A stretch of DNA of 64,000 nucleotides, taken from Phytoseiulus persimilis. Taxonomy: Eukaryota > Arthropoda > Arachnida > Mesostigmata > Phytoseiidae. Below, piece by piece: positions 12,501-25,692 of the stretch. The translations under genes and the position numbers were made by a program. Where the stretch lies: contig CM075101.1 of NCBI GenBank assembly GCA_037576195.1, forward strand, positions 46,686,001-46,750,000. Direction: 5' to 3'. Under the pieces are notes generated by a model. It saw nothing but the letters and a program-made list of their open reading frames with translations. It searched no databases and had not been told where the DNA came from. The number at the start of each line of letters is the position of its first letter. The stretch's first letter is position 1.

Positions 12501-15500
12501 TGTCACCTCGGACCGTTCGAGTAGAGCTCAGCGAATCATTCAGCAAACTTTCCGAGCAAAGGGCTGGTCGAGTTCGACACGATATAGAGTGTTACGAACT
12601 CGTGAGCCTCATATGAAACTCCTAGACGCAGACTCGATTCAAGTGGGTTTTTCATCAAATTCAAGTTAGCTGTGTCGACCAGCACCTCAATAAGAGGATA
12701 AGACGACTACTAAAAGATCCCGAACGTCTCCGAGTTCCGCTGCCTCTTGGAATAACACCTCGTTAATCAAAGCTTATGGAGAGTGTACAGCGGAATCGAT
12801 TCCGTCTCGGAGGAAGTGTACAAGACGAGTGATCGCATTGTCGCCGTGAGAATTTGCAGCAGTTACGCTAAGCGTTATCATCATTGGCTACAGATTTCGC
12901 GCCAAACACCGAAAACCGCCAATATCGTTGACCGGCAGGATGGCCGACCGGTCAGCGCGGTCTTCACCCTACTAGCAGATTCGTGCCTCCTACAAGTTAA
13001 CGCTGTCTCGAGCGGGAAGCCGAAGCGTCGGTTCGATCCCCAATGCTGTCGGCCCCCTGGTCTTCGGACATGTGCCGGAGGCACGCGCTGAGTTCTCTGA
13101 TCCCAGGGGTCGGCCAACCTCCGAGATACAGCCAATGAGATATGAAGATTCGAGCATCATGTTTAAGATCGCGCCGATCACGTCCAATCTCACGTGTAAC
13201 CAAATCGCGATCATGGCCAGTTGCTGGCTGTCCTGGGTCAATTTTTCTGTCTGTAGCCCCTCTCTCTCTGCTGGTTCTCTTTCCTTCTCTTTTTCCGGCC
13301 TATGAGAGGGTGGGGGAGGGAACAGGTCGGGAAAGATTCAGACGGAATCCTTCAGCGAGGCTCGTCGTGCCACCCGTTCATGTCCCGAACCAGGGAACAT
13401 GCATTTGAGAATCGCGTAACTGTGACTTCGTTGCACGCGATCGGTCTCTCGGAGTCTCAGAGCGAATTCCCACAACTCCTCCCTCTACTCACTATCTGGG
13501 GCTCATTCGATTGGATCCTGCTTTTTCTCCACGATTCTTCGGAGTTTTGCGCTCGAAATGACCTGATGCGGTGTCGAGACCACGCACCCAACGCTGATAA
13601 CAGAGACCCGAGAGGAATCCGCCGCAGCCTCCTCTGGAGTCCCGTGGCCGTGGAAGCCATGAGTGTTGATACAGCTGTTGCGGCGGCTGCTGGTGTCGAC
13701 AGCGGCGGCGGCGGCGGCTATGGATTTTGCGAATAAGTGTCTATTAGAGCCCTCGACTACATAAAGCACACATTTATGCCAAATTGCTCAAAATGCTCAA
13801 CGAAAGCCCGGCAGCTCATATAATAAAAACCGATCGAACGGATGAACACTCTGTGGCTGGTCGACCGATCGGTTCGGTCGCCGGCCGGCCGGCCAACTTG
13901 GATAAACACTCGAGAGAGCGAAGTGCTTTGGTCTCATGAACTGGTTGGGTAGCGGCTGGCGAGGCGAAAGTAACTGAGGTTAAACGAAGACTTGATGCAC
14001 AGTGAGAACGAACCTGGCTCATTTCTGCGGCGGCTTTCTCTCTCGTGAAGTGGGGACCGAGACGGGATCGGCGGATCAACAGATCGGAACACTCTCAGAT
14101 TGGACACAGGGTGCAAATCGCTGTTGGGTTTGCGTTCGAACAAAAGTTTGCTTCGGATGAGCGACGGGACAAAAGCGAGTCGGTGCCCAACGAAAGTGCA
14201 AACGCAGAGAGCTCTTCGCAGGATCTCGTCGGGTTCGTCTGGCGGCACGCGGGCATTAAACGGCATTTCTTAGCTTTTCGTTTGTCGTTATCACTCGTAG
14301 TCTGCGTATCGCGAACTATCGGGGGACACATTACTCATCATTATCAGACGCTCCTCAGGGAGTGCTTCGGTTAAGAGTGAGCGACTTCCTCGTCTCCTTC
14401 GTTTTTGCTCCTTCTTCTCATTTCGAACACCTTTCGCAATTCCAGATCGCTCTCGCTCCTTCGAATATATAAATCATAATATCGCTCCCGAATCAAGTTT
14501 CAGCTGTGACGAAACGCGCCAAGCGGTGACGGAAGGGGGCACGTTGGAGGAGATAATCGCCATCCATCATGGATCTCAATCGATGGATTCAACTTATTCG
14601 GAAAACTTCATCGACTCGGAGACCCTGTCGTAGTTTCCAGGCGAGGCTGGAGCCAACCTGTCTCCGAGGTGAGCGCGACGCAAGGATTCGATTCGACATT
14701 GGAATCGGGCGCACGACCCAACCAACCCTGTTGCGAGGCAGACAGAGGCCGAAAAGTCAGTGAAACCCTACCAGGAGTGATTCGAGCCCGATCCCTCGTC
14801 TGCAAAGTGATAAGACTGGATCTCGAGTGTTTTTACCATTTTCCCCATGGATTCTGAGGATGGTGTTACTATTCGTCATCTCAACTCACTTTTTTGCTCC
14901 GCTGTATGACGATTCTGGGAGTTTCTTCGCTTCGCACCGATTTTTTGTTCCGTGATCCGGACGATTCCCCGGGCGGCGATTCCCTCCGACTCCGGTCCCG
15001 AACGAGACACTGACATGCAAGGAAGCAGATCTCATGAGCTTCCGTGTTAACATGCGTATCGGTTCTCGTGCGGCGCCGATCAACTCAGAACCGGGGGCCC
15101 TGCGTCAATGCGAACGAAATTCAAGCCTGAATCTCGGATTTCCCCGAGAAAGTCTGGAAGAGCTCTTGGCAACCTTGTTTTTTTGTAGAGGGCTATCGCT
15201 TTGTTTATATCGGACAGTACCAATCCGGCCGATCCCGAATACTGGTGGGCTTTGTAGGCTTTTCGAGACGAAAGTGCTCCTTGATTCGGAGCCAGGGACA
15301 GAACGATGTTGAGACAGATAGGAGGAGCTGTGAAATAGGGCAAATCACCACCCGGCGAGTGGTGCTGTTGAGCCCATTACCATGACAGGGGTTAGTGGGC
15401 GATTCTACCTTCAACTACTGAGCTCGGATCGCTAGCCGAGCAGCTAGTCAGCTAGCTCGCTCCCCTCCCCCGCGACCCGTGTTCCCTCCCCTTTTCCCAA

Positions 15501-18500
15501 ACCTCTCCATGCTTCCGAGGCAACGCTCCCCTTCTCGACATCCAACTGAGTAATAATAGACCAATTTAGTGGCTACTGCAACACAAGAGAGCTTCTCCAA
15601 TCCTCATCTCACACCCGCCCTTGCTCCCGCCATTCCTCTTCCCTCATTCCCGCCGCCGCCACCGCTACAACGACCCCCACCAGCATCGGCAGTTCTTGCC
15701 TACTGGCAAGCCCTCTTCCCCGGTGAAGGAATGAAGAAATTAGAGATTTGCCGAGAGAGTCAGCCAATGCGCCCGTTGATCTGTGTACCTTCGGAGCCCA
15801 TCGTCTCCAGCCACGAGACGACGAGTGATGGGGAACTCTGAGGCCGACGCGAGGAAGCGGTCGGATACGTGACGATGGTGGTGACACAGGAACAGTCTGT
15901 GACTATCGAGATTCAATGGCTAAATGAGGCGGATAATAGCAAGCGGTGTGCCTCTCTCACCTCCTTGTTGTCATTGTTGGAGTCTCCCTCTCATGACGTC
16001 ACCGCCCCGGCCAGGGTGGACATCGCGCGCGAAGACGTCTCCTCGACTACCCTCGTTGTGGCAAGCTCGTTCACTCACTCATTCATTTGTTCACTCACAA
16101 CTACGACCGTATAATAGCCAGCGAACGGATGATGACCGGGGGTCGGCTTCTGAGTGGCTAGCTGAGTGAGCTGGGGAGAGAAGACGGGATGAGTGAGCTA
16201 TTTGGCCTGACGGCCGACTAAGCGGCCGGTTCGCCGGCGCTCCATCCAACCAGCCCACATATCGATTATTGAGAACTGTGCTGCTACCGATTGCCAACAC
16301 CGGCGGCCGAAGCACTTGAATTAATGTTGTTTCGGAGCATCATAACGACGCCTCGAGCACGAATCTGCTTCGATTCGGACAGTCTCCGCGCACCCTCCCA
16401 TTTCCCACTTGGCTCCCGCGACTCCGGGCCCCCAGCCCTGAACTCTTCTTCTAACGCTCTCTCTCGGAAGAAAATTCCGATTTCGGTGTTTGACACGACG
16501 AGTTTCTCATGGGCTTATCCACATTCCCGGAACTTTTGAGGAATCGTTCCAGTTGAGCGTCGAGTCTGCAGTAAATAATAATCGACGGCTGCGAATTGTT
16601 ATGAAACATTCCCCGATTTCAGGGCGTCTCCGTCGATGAACAATTGCGAACCTCTGGCCGGAACCCAAAGCCGGGCATTGGTCTCTCGTTCCCTCGTTGT
16701 AGCTTGCCCACGTGAATTTCCGCAGCGTTTGGTGATTTTTGATGTGAGGCGCTTTCGGCACCCGTCGTCAGCCGATAACTGTACCGAAGTCCGCTGTGAT
16801 GGCTCGCTCCAAAGTTGAAGAAGGAAGCGGCGGAAAAAGCAAAAGCGCAAAATTGAAGGGTCAGCAAGTGTCCTCTGGGATTTCGCAGTCTTTCAATCTC
16901 TGCCCCGCTGTTGACCGATGGCCGACTCGGCATCAAAACTCACTTTGATGCCCTTGACACAAGCCAACGAACTCTGTATGACGGAGTTTGAGCGCTTTCG
17001 CGGGAATCAGCATACTTCACATCGGAGACGTTCCAGCACAACCTCTGGGGGCTATGGGAAAGAAATTCTCGGTTTCGGGACCCCCCTCCCCATGATTCAT
17101 GCCGTTGTTCTAGCCACGGTTGACTTGCTCCGGTTCGAGTCCGTTTTCCTGAAAAAGTTCTCAAGAAAGTTCGATCCCATCGGAGCACTTCTTGGTGATT
17201 ATCGAATGCGCGCCTCCCGCGAACAGTTCTCGAGTTCAGGCAGGTGATCCGAGTGTTAGGTTTTCCGGCGAGTCCGCCGCGGAACCCGTTCCGAGCCTAC
17301 CGCAACATCCCGCAGCGAACCCTTCCCTTAAGGGAAGTCCGATCATAGCAAAACATTGTCACTCAGCTCTCGTTTATTGGGACACACATGAAGATCAAAG
17401 GAGCCCGGAACGCTGCAGCAGGGTCTAAGTGAGCGAGAGTGTCCGGAGAATGGGGGAAAGGAACTCGGTGAGTGGCTCGTTGCATGGAGCCTCGACTCTA
17501 TGTATCCATGAATCTCGGCGACGGAGTTGGTTGTCGGTAGCAGCGACAGCAACGATTGGTTGGTCGGCCGGCCGGCCGGTCCAACGGTCTCGGACCAACC
17601 GACAGATCTCGGTATCTTATCTCAATAATAGTGCTTATATTGGCTATAACAGCGGCATTCTCTAGTGAGATAGATTGCTTCTCTCGATCTCGCCTCGTCG
17701 TCCTTTTCCTTTCTTCTCCCGCTTCTTCGTCGTCGTCTGTTCCTTCCTCGGCTGCTTTGAGGGTAGAAGACAGGCTGCTCGGTCGGCCCGCTGGTTGTCA
17801 CGCCTAAGAAGCTATTTGGTAACTCCTCAATGAGTTCCAGCGAGGGATAAATAGAAAGAGCGGGAGAGAGGTGAGAGTGGACGATTCTATCCAGCAACAG
17901 TGGAGGCGGCAGGCCAGGCGGTCGCTTGCCTCCGTTCGCAGTCGGCGAGCTCGCCGGTTGAAGGCTGACTAGGCAGATAGGTAAGAGCTCGGCGACCGAT
18001 ACACTCCGGACGGCTATTCCACCTGAGTGGCAGGTGGACATCTCAGAGCCAACTACAGATTGCGAAGCTTTCGTCCCGGTCACACATCTTCCTCCTCCTC
18101 CATCGGTCGCTTGCTTGTTTGTTTGTTTGCTCGCTCGCGCACACCGACGCGGCTCACTGGACTGACCGATGAATAGATGGCCAGTCAAGGAAAAGAGCTT
18201 GTAGGCTCTTCGGAGAATGGGCATGACAACTTTGGGGGGAAACGACAACCACTGCTTTTCAGGAACACGGCGGGGTAGATAATGTCCTTCACTCAAACGG
18301 AGTGCGGCACTCTCCATCGTCGTCATCGTGTTTTCTGCGACCGAATCAGCTGGTGGAATTCACGAGAGGCCAAGGCCGCTACTTCGGCGGACTCGACGTC
18401 CGTGGTTCGCTCGCGCTCACCCCAGTCGGCCCCATCATAGCGTGTCTAAGAAACATGACACTCGCATGTGCTCGCGAAAAATCGCGAAACGAGAGGGCCG

Positions 18501-18561
18501 ACCGATGGACGAGGAGGTGATCCGACGACGAGCTGATCGACAGTGAAATCTTTGTGGGTTT
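9524..18561. other. non-coding stretch, nothing recognised
   Basis: No exon with a supporting motif was found. An open frame of 234 codons on the minus strand (17,622-18,326) has no domain character. A CAGT/CTAG-rich patch occurs at about 15,424-15,455. The GC-rich tract at 17,560-17,580 is only a short GGCC run. Confidence 0.45.
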
Positions 18562-18569
18562 CCTGTGTG

Positions 18570-18806
18570 CAGGGGCGTGCCCAGCTTTTTGGGGGAGGGG
18601 GGCAAGGATGTGATGATGATCATCGTCGCGAGCTTTTCATGACGCAATGAACATGATTTTCAAACCCGTGAAGATTTTCCTCATAACACTGAATTTTCGC
18701 GGAACAATTTCGTTCATCGAAGTCCTATTTAATCCACTGTTCCCACTATTTCCGGAGAGTTTTGGGGGGAGCTCCCTTGCCACTTCCCCCCCTGGGTACG
18801 CCACTG
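18570..18806. mobile_element. hAT-like MITE, 237 bp
   Basis: The ends are inverted copies of one motif: CAGGGGCGTGCCCAG on the left, and CAGTGGCGTACCCAG when the right end is read in reverse complement (13 of 15 identical). G-rich tracts lie just inside each end. The element is flanked by CCTGTGTG (18,562-18,569) and GCTGTGTG (18,807-18,814), an 8-bp target duplication with one mismatch. An 8-bp duplication is the hallmark of the hAT superfamily. There is no transposase frame, so it is non-autonomous. A diverged relative in the opposite orientation lies at about 28,560-28,752. Confidence 0.72.
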
Positions 18807-18814
18807 GCTGTGTG

Positions 18815-21800
18815 TCACTGTGAGGAATCACTCCCGGACAAAGATAACCGCCAAGCAGCCGAGGAAAGGGAAAATGAGGTAAGTTATCTGAACACCGAGT
18901 CTTCAGCGAAGTATGAACGAGCGTCCAGCTGCGTTGGAATCCGGGCGAACACAAGAAGATAGTATCGGAACACGGTCGCTGCCGAGGCAAGGCATGAGCA
19001 GTGTCTGTTTGGATCACTGGGCCATTTCATCATATCTAAAGAGCTACTGATGGAATGTTTTCGCGGCAACATTTCCTCTTGCTTCTCCCCCTCCGCTCCC
19101 AGAGAGAGCGAGAGACAGGGAGACAAACAAAGAGAGAGGAAGAAATTTTCTTCCGATTTACCCTGAGATGGCTCCTCTCTCCTCCAGAATGGAACTCGAC
19201 CGGAACTGTTGGAGACACAAACCGTAAGCCAGCAGTCATCGTCGACGCCGGCCCAATTTTTCCCCGACCGTTTCGTCGATCATGACCAATCGGCAGTCAA
19301 CAAGCCGAGCCAATGTTGGAGGAGCTTCCTCCGAAACTCAGAGTTCTTCTCCTTTCCTCGATACTCTCGGCTCTGTTCCCGATCGTTTGCTGTTCTCCAT
19401 TGAGCCTCCAGGACCCCGATTCCGTCTTACCCCTATCAGATAGGCCCCGTTGGCGCCTCCTCGTATCCTTCGCTGCCTTAAGGCTGTGTTGCGAACCTCT
19501 CGCCTTTCTGAGCCCTCCAGCGCCTGTTCGGACCATCGTTCCTCATCGAGTTCAGCTGCTCGGTGGATTTTCGTTATCAACGCAGTGAAGTCAGTTGACG
19601 AAAACAACCCGAAAAAAGGGAGCAACCCGCTCTTTATTGGGTCGATCGGCGACCGAGTCGTTCGTTACACCGTTACTCTGCCGTATCCGTCTCGGGTTCG
19701 GCTCGCTCCGAGGAACACAACGTGGTCCGAAGCGGCACTGGCGCCAACCGAAGTCGCCCAGATGGCGACAACTCCGGAGCCTGGACTTTGATTTGCCGTG
19801 GACCTTTCCTCAGACACTGTCGTCATCCGCGTCAACGTCGCCGTCAAGCGTTAAGCGTTAATTACCTGCTCGAAGAGAATCAGTTTGAAGTCTCACTCCA
19901 GACTTCTGGTCGGTCAGACACTTGACAGTCCGGTCCATGCATGGGTAAAAACCCTCGTTCGTCTGCGTGGTGGAACTGTTCGCTTCATAAAACTTCTGTT
20001 CTTCCTCTCTGCCGACCCGAGTCTATCCAACGCTGGTAGCCGTCGGGATTCCCAGATGAAGATGCGAAATCTTGGACACGAGGTGGATCGGGCACCTCAC
20101 TGATTTGGGAATCGTCGATTCCGTCGCGTGATCGGACGACACCGGGAGAGATTCGTTTGATACCATCGCCTGCTGCGACTGTCTGTCAAAACTCCGAACT
20201 CCAGATGACCATCGGGTGTTGATTTCAACTTCGCTCGTTTCCGGGCCTCTGTCTGTTTCGTTTGTTGCAAACTACTCGAAAGGCTTCCGTGGACGTTCGT
20301 TCAGGATGAGCGTTTTGCTGTTTACCGATCAAGTAGGATCTTGAGCCGGCTCGCTTCCGAGTTGGCATCGGAGATTCGTCTTGCCTTGCCGAGCGACTCC
20401 TTACCATGCGACAGTGTGTAGGTAAATCGGGCAAGCGAGCGAGGAAGCAGTCGGTGACCGGTCCCACATTCTGTCTCTAATGGGCGAACGTTTGTTCCTG
20501 GCAATCCTTTCTAACAAATAGGCATACAGTCAGCGAGCACACCGAAGAAAAGCGCACCCGCGCCAGCAACTTCGTTGGCGGCGGTAAGAGTCCGCCAACA
20601 GCTTAAACTTACTTTTCGGACTCTTCAACTGCAGCTCTTGTCCTTTTTCCACGCCCCGATCGTTGGAGTCGGCGTTCGTTTACCTTTGCATCCTGCGAGG
20701 CGAAGAGACAGAGAGGGAAGATGTGACCGGCCAAATCGACTGGAATCAACAGAGTAAGTCCGAGTAGGGAGTGGACTTTCCTCACGGCAAGCCCAGAGAA
20801 AATATTTGGGAGAGCGACATCAGCCAGCGCACGCCTACCTGGGATCGGGATACGACTTGGAAAAATGCGACTCATTCTCGCGAGACGTTTTGAGCGCAGA
20901 TTCAGCTGCGGCAGACGAGATTTATTCGTTACTTGATTGTGGTCAATTTCTCATCAGGAGATCCGGAACGCCCGCGATCTCACTCCGAGAAATGTTTCCG
21001 AGAGTGTCGACCTCTTCCAGGTCGCAAATCGAGGTCGAGCTGATATTGGAGTGCCAGTCCTGGGGCCTAGAAGCTGGGTTCGACCTCCGGTGCAGAAACG
21101 CAGATATGCAGTTCTAGAGCGAACGAACGAGTGATCTGTTGAACTATCCCGTTCTCTAGACAGCTGGACAGTGAGTCGCACGCAGTTCCGCAACGGAGCC
21201 CGCAGGAAAGCACTATACGCGGCACCCAATCTTGTGATACCGATTGAGTCAGCCCTCAGTTTCTGGGGCGATCTTCTCCTCCATCTTCCATCAGGATCGA
21301 TGAAAACCAACGATCCAACACGGAGTCATGGCCGCTCTCGCAGACAAGCCGTTCGTGAGGCAGACAATGAGATGGAACCGAGGTTGTGACTCCCTCAGAA
21401 GCGTCTTTGGTGGCTCTCGTGAGTCTTTTGGCAACAGAGCGTTTGCTTAAGTGTGTCTCATTAGTCAGATACGAGTCCGATTGGACCGGGCTGGTCGGCG
21501 AGCGGCACCCGCAGCAACAACTCAGGGAGACACTCACTATCTATCTGCAGCAGGTTTGTATGCATCCTTGTTGTTACTCGTTCACATCTGTTTTGCGGCT
21601 TGTTCCCTCTTTGGTCGCTTCAGTGGGCCGCTTGCTCTCTGTTTGTTAGGCTGTCCAATCGGCTGACTTGAATCATGTGGTTAAGAGTGTGGGGACGTGC
21701 TCCGTTCGATTGATGTGGGCTTAGTCACTCAACTTGAGCAGAAAACGACGCCACCACCGATGCTCCGAGCACAAAAAGCAGACTCGCATGGCCACGAGAG

Positions 21801-24800
21801 CTCGCCGAGGGCGGAGATCGCCTCGAGTACGTATCGAACCCAGGAGCGTTCCGCCCGTTGCCCCGAATCGTTTTGGGGCAGGAACTCGCCGCGAAAATTC
21901 ATGATCTAGCCGAAAATCAATGTGCCGATTCATCGGGGAAAGTTGCTCGGAAGCAAACAACAACAACAACAGCACAACGACTAGGACTACAATGGGAGCG
22001 TGGAACACAAGAAAACAACGTGGGGTGCATTCGATATGAGAGACACCGACTGTCAAGTATCGCCCCAGGCCGATGCCATCTGCGGTTTGCAAACGACCCG
22101 TGAAAGGGCAAGACACACAACGACGACGACGACCGCGACCACGGTGACCGTCACAACAAGGGAGCCTTCACAGTGGCAGAAGCGGCAACAACAGCTGCAT
22201 ACGGATGCACTGATTCACATAAATACGAATCAAACTGGGCAAGCTCACGTACGTATGCGACGGAATAGCCGCGTTCGAGAGCGTGAACCTGCTCAAGCAT
22301 GAGTCTCCTGAGCGTTACTCCGGACATGCCCGGACACAGGCTGCGAAGCTCCAGCGCGACTCCCTCCGGTTCATGTAGCAATCGGCCCGCTTTGATTCAA
22401 CGTGGCTCAGAACTCTCGAATCCGTTGGAGAACTCGGTCCGAAAATACGCCGGGAGCCGCGAGTTGTTCCGCGAATATTCGTCGTGACTACTGGAGGAAA
22501 ATGATTAACATTTCATCTGGAAATAATTTCGGTGGGGAATATGCTTCGAAGCGACCTCTGGACCCGCGGAAATCCGATAGCAATCAACGCGGTCGACCCA
22601 CACGTCGTCGCATGAATTGAGGTCCGCCGCATGAAGGAATCGTGTAGGCGACTACCGAGCAGAGGATCGAGACGCGCTCCTTCCAGCAATGGATGGATTG
22701 AGAGTTTTTTTTCTTTCGTTTTTCCAGAGTAGGTAATTTTCTAGAAAGCCTGTCGATGCGTGGCCGTGCCGATAGCGCGGCGTGGTTTCCTAATTTGAGA
22801 CAATAAATTACATTCGCACCTCGACAGCCACCGCGCTGCCAACTTGCCCGCCCGCCGGCCTGGCGTTGAGCAAGGCGGGCCACATCTGTTGCGGTTGTTG
22901 TCGTGGTTTTTGTTGTTGCTGTTGTGGAGTGGCGGCGGCTGCTGCTGGATATCGAACGCTAATGTTCTAAGTGGCAATAATGGCTCGAATCGTATGGCTC
23001 CTTCACGATTCACACCTCGTGACGACGCGCTCCGTGCCGCCTGTGATCGATCGATATCCCAGTCGACTTCTCTTTCTTCTTCGTTCCCCCTCTTTTTATG
23101 CTGAGGTCCCCGCTGGTTAATTTCGTCATAGAGAACTTCTTTCTCTCTCTCTCTCTCTCTCTCTCTCGGCACCCATTTCGTGTTGCGCACTTGGCGCTAA
23201 AGTTCCTCTCGCCACAGCCCAATAGCTGTTACGATGGTCTAGGGCTTCCGACGCGCGCAGAGTCGGCATACGCGACGCGGCGCCGCGACGTCCACTACAG
23301 AGCGACCGGGAGCGGGGACGTAGGGGATCAGGTAGAAGTCTACGAAGTCTCAATTGATTATCGCATAGCCAGACAGGCGCCGCAATCGACCGAACCACCG
23401 ATCGTCGTCTTCACTGTTTGAGCGATGGCTCTGAGTCATTTGGCAAAATCAGTCAAAGCTCAGACATTTACTCAGATTAAATTCTCAAACGGAAACCATT
23501 AAAAAAAAAAATTACCCCGGTTGGTGACTGCCGATTTTTTAAATTCCCGGCCGACGAGCAGAGGGACGGTGCGCCAAATCAGCAAGAGACTGATCGAAAC
23601 CCCCACTGAAAAGAACGACGCTTCTTGTTCGACTTGCACGCCTATGGGTCGAATGTCGTAGAATCGAATGTCACTCGATCTCGTCTATACTACACTCGTG
23701 TCGTGTATAAGAGGATTGGAGCCGGCTAGAAACTCCTTCGTCCTTGATGTCTCGATCGAGTTCAAATGCGCGTATCGAACCCGGCAAGAATATCTTGGTC
23801 CTTACGCACTCCCCGCGAACAGCTCAGCTTCCAGATGAGTCGCGAATTTTCTTGCGTCTCTTGATTGAGTCCTCGAAACCGCGAATACGGACTTGGAGGA
23901 AGTACAAGGTGAATACTCCTGCTCCAGGCATCGTGAATTGAAAATAGCCGTCCATGTCGAGGAACAACGTCCAACCCGGAGTGCGGTGAGGAACGGGGTA
24001 GCCAGAACCGGAGCTGAAGGCGTCCGAGCGGCTCGTTCGCTCATCTTCCTCGGGTCTGCGGAACGATTCCGTGTACGCCGTTGGAATGAGCGACCGTCAA
24101 GTCTATTTTGGCAGATTTCGTGGCCAGGATAGAGTGGCGAATCATAAAAATCCATTATTCGATTGACTGCTCGACTAACTGCCCGAAGGACTGACCGACC
24201 AGGCGACTCGCTATCCGGACGGCCGGTTTGAGCATAAGCCGATGCGTTCAGAGTTGCCGACCATAATAATTGATCCTCTGCCTCGGACAACGTTAACAAT
24301 TATTCGCTTTATCTTTGGCGTGATTTATGAGGATCTGCTTTCATCGACAAGCTCACGAAAAAACGCCGGTAGCTCCCCGGCTCGCAGTTTCGCCCGTTTG
24401 TTCACTCACGAAAGAGCCGAACTGCCTTGATGAAAACGGAGAAGACTGATTCATCTTTAGACTGATCTTTTCTCCAATCGGATAATCGGTTCGATGCTCA
24501 CCTCATTTGCACACCTCGAGAACAGACAATCTGCTTCGCGTTCGTTGTTGCCTTCTATTTCCCATTCATCCAGCGTTTCAAAGATCTATCAGCTTGTTTT
24601 CAGGCAAGAAATGTATCCAGCGAAAAATGCACCTCTTCACCCGAATGATTGGAGCTTTCGATCAATTTAGACCTAAGTCCCTCGGAGTTTTCGGAGCAAA
24701 CTTCTCGGTATGCCCATTCCATTCTCGCGCTTCGACAGGTCTCTTGAATGCTCGGAGTTTGGTCAACTAAGCTCAAGTCCTCATTGATGCCCACCCAAAC

Positions 24801-25545
24801 ATACATACAACCATCAATCTGGCCATCAAAACCCGATCGCACACTGTGGATAATACTCACAGCAGCTTGAGCCGACGTTCATGAAAACGGAATACCCAAA
24901 AATCCAATCTGGTAACATCAAATCGGGCGGAATATTGGAACCGCCTTCGTGCATCGTTTCCTCAACAGCTAGAGTTTACTCCGATCTGCTCCGCGTAACT
25001 TTTCAGCCATGATCGTGAGAGTGGGATTTCGCTCGGGATCCCCATAGATTTTCACGGACGGAACTCTTTCCGTAACCCTTCCGATTTTATGTTCTCCTCC
25101 TCGTTTTTCCATAGGGATCGACATCCCGGTGATTATCAAGAAGATCCAAAGTCGTTACTCTCTTGGAAGAGCTTGAAGGAGCCAAACAGAATGCCGAGCG
25201 AGCAGCAACAGGTCAAACCGATCGTTGTTTACGTTTGGTTGCGTGGGAACTCCTCCGGTTAGCTGTGGTTAACTCGGATGAGAGGGGAATCGGGGACTGA
25301 AGGGCTCATACGCCCCGCAGAACGGATGCAACACTTTCCATCCCGTGGCAGAGGATCGAATCAGATCTGCGCTTTGCAGAGAACTCCTCCAGGGTCCCAA
25401 CTGCCGTGGAGGGACCCTGGTGGGCACTCGTTATGATTGGAGCCTCGAATCTTTTCGGGCCTTTTTCAATGATCCTGTTTCATCAATCCATTGAGAGTGA
25501 ACTCTCGGATAGCTCGATGACATATACCCTCCCACCCTGCGAACT
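18815..25545. other. non-coding stretch with microsatellites
   Basis: No credible exon is seen. It includes a (CT)13 microsatellite, short ACG/GAC triplets near 22,115-22,140 and GTT-type triplets near 22,895-22,930. Open frames of up to about 165 codons lack motifs. Confidence 0.45.
23142..23167 (+). repeat. (CT)13 microsatellite
   Basis: A perfect CT dinucleotide run of 13 units is read directly from the sequence. It probably varies in length between individuals. Confidence 0.9.
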
Positions 25546-25692
25546 ATGAAACTTACGAATCAAACTCTCATCTCTCTCAACTCCCATGGATGCATGGAAG
25601 GCGTGAAACTATCAACGCATAAATTTCTAGGCTATAGCGCTGATAAGCATCTCGCATGGAAGTACTGCTGCATTAGATTCAGCTCGGACTGA
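25546..25692 (+). pseudogene. relic of a LINE reverse transcriptase
   Basis: The frame MKLTNQTLISLNSHGCMEGV is followed by KLSTHKFLGYSADKHLAWK and then a stop at 25,690-25,692. The arrangement KFLGxxxDxxLxWK, after a short strand, matches the conserved block that follows the catalytic YADD motif in Jockey/R1/CR1-type non-LTR reverse transcriptases. An in-frame TAG lies at 25,510-25,512, the catalytic block is missing in frame, and there is no endonuclease. This is therefore a small, dead, 5'-truncated fragment. The clade cannot be decided. Confidence 0.4.

Noticed and set aside
17622-18326. 234-codon minus-strand open frame
   Set aside because: No domain, low-complexity stretches, no convincing splice or start context. 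Treated as chance.
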